From Nitrobacter vulgaris (lineage in GTDB: Bacteria; Pseudomonadota; Alphaproteobacteria; Rhizobiales; Xanthobacteraceae), in the NCBI RefSeq assembly GCF_002028545.1, contig NZ_MWPQ01000055.1:101664-165663 (forward strand): a DNA stretch of 64,000 bases, given 5' to 3'. The notes under the pieces were generated by a model, which had not been told where the DNA came from, ran no database searches, and saw nothing but the letters and a program-made list of their open reading frames with translations. Position 1 is the stretch's first letter; every line of letters starts with the position of its first letter. A program made the translations under genes and the position numbers. Shown one piece after another: positions 63,907 to 64,000 of this stretch.

Positions 63907-64000
63907 TTATCCTTTGCCTTTGACGCGGAAGACGACGGGCAGGGTGAAGCTCAATCCCTCGTCCGCTATCAGCGGTGGCGGCGGCGGCACCGGATCGGAC
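63907..64000 (-). CDS. C-terminal end of an unidentified protein, possibly TonB-type
   Basis: Minus-strand frame entering from the right edge, reading PPPPPLIADEGLSFTLPVVF then RVKGKG and TAA at 63907-63909. A proline run followed by a terminal beta strand of the form L-x-F-x-L-P-V-x-F-x-V is the usual end of TonB-family energy transducers in this group, but only 30 codons are visible. Confidence 0.45.
   Translation of the reverse strand, partial: SDPVPPPPPLIADEGLSFTLPVVFRVKGKG

Noticed and set aside
1..64000. CRISPR arrays, tRNA and rRNA genes, complete insertion sequences
   Set aside because: No regularly spaced direct repeats, no cloverleaf-like or rRNA-like sequence and no transposase frame were seen on either strand.

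Overview
The window looks like chromosomal DNA of an alphaproteobacterium of the Nitrobacteraceae (Bradyrhizobium, Rhodopseudomonas, Nitrobacter, Afipia group). This is inferred from high GC content, the protein families present (IalB, NodT-type lipoproteins, FixJ/FixK-type regulators, DUF3300/DUF2950), and a dispersed extragenic repeat with a gacgcg-tttctt-cacgcgaacc core that I associate with this family. I see no rRNA, tRNA or CRISPR array.

Layout. (1) 1-8.1 kb: housekeeping genes (IalB-type fragment, YkvA, PhhB, FdxA, DUF488, HtpG), then a PepSY-TM / DUF2271 / DUF4198 / ApbE cluster that suggests an envelope flavin or metal redox function. (2) 8.3-13.6 kb: dusA with remains of a phage-type integrase just outside its 5' end, followed by a gene-poor, decayed stretch with small orphan genes, a frameshifted pseudogene and an autotransporter that has lost its signal peptide. 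(3) 13.7-21.8 kb: the most striking block. Cobalamin-independent methionine synthase (metE), cobalamin-independent epoxyqueuosine reductase (queH) and a cobalamin-independent ribonucleotide reductase (nrdAB) lie together, with one cobalamin riboswitch in front of metE and another in front of nrdA. The NrdB has the residues of the rare class Ic (Mn/Fe) type. (4) 21.8-30 kb: MFS transporter, a VOC protein divergent from a MarR regulator with a clear operator, a metallo-beta-lactamase/rhodanese fusion with a DsrE-like protein, a methyltransferase, an amino-acid binding protein and an L,D-transpeptidase. (5) 30-39.4 kb: a czcCBA-type heavy-metal RND efflux operon divergent from its probable two-component system; two inverted repeats sit between the regulator and kinase genes. 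(6) 39.5-43.9 kb: an ABC-F protein and an iron-uptake type remnant (small membrane protein, PepSY protein, broken TonB-dependent receptor).

(7) 44-59 kb: an apparent low-oxygen/stress island. A FixK/FNR-type regulator gene is surrounded by six boxes of the form TTGAT-N4-(A/G)TCAA, in front of a DUF3300-DUF2950 operon, a hypothetical-ppk2 operon, a secreted glycine-rich protein, a SulP transporter, ackA and an AI-2E transporter. The island also holds a sensor kinase and two response regulators. It has decayed in places: a C-terminal scrap of glycogen phosphorylase and a scrap of a CoA-transferase beta subunit remain. (8) 59.2-63.6 kb: a second RND efflux pump of the HAE1 type. The window closes with the C-terminus of a minus-strand gene, possibly a TonB-type protein.

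Start codons were moved from the longest frame to the best Shine-Dalgarno or conserved N-terminus where this was visible. All family assignments rest on reading the protein sequences by eye; no database search was run.
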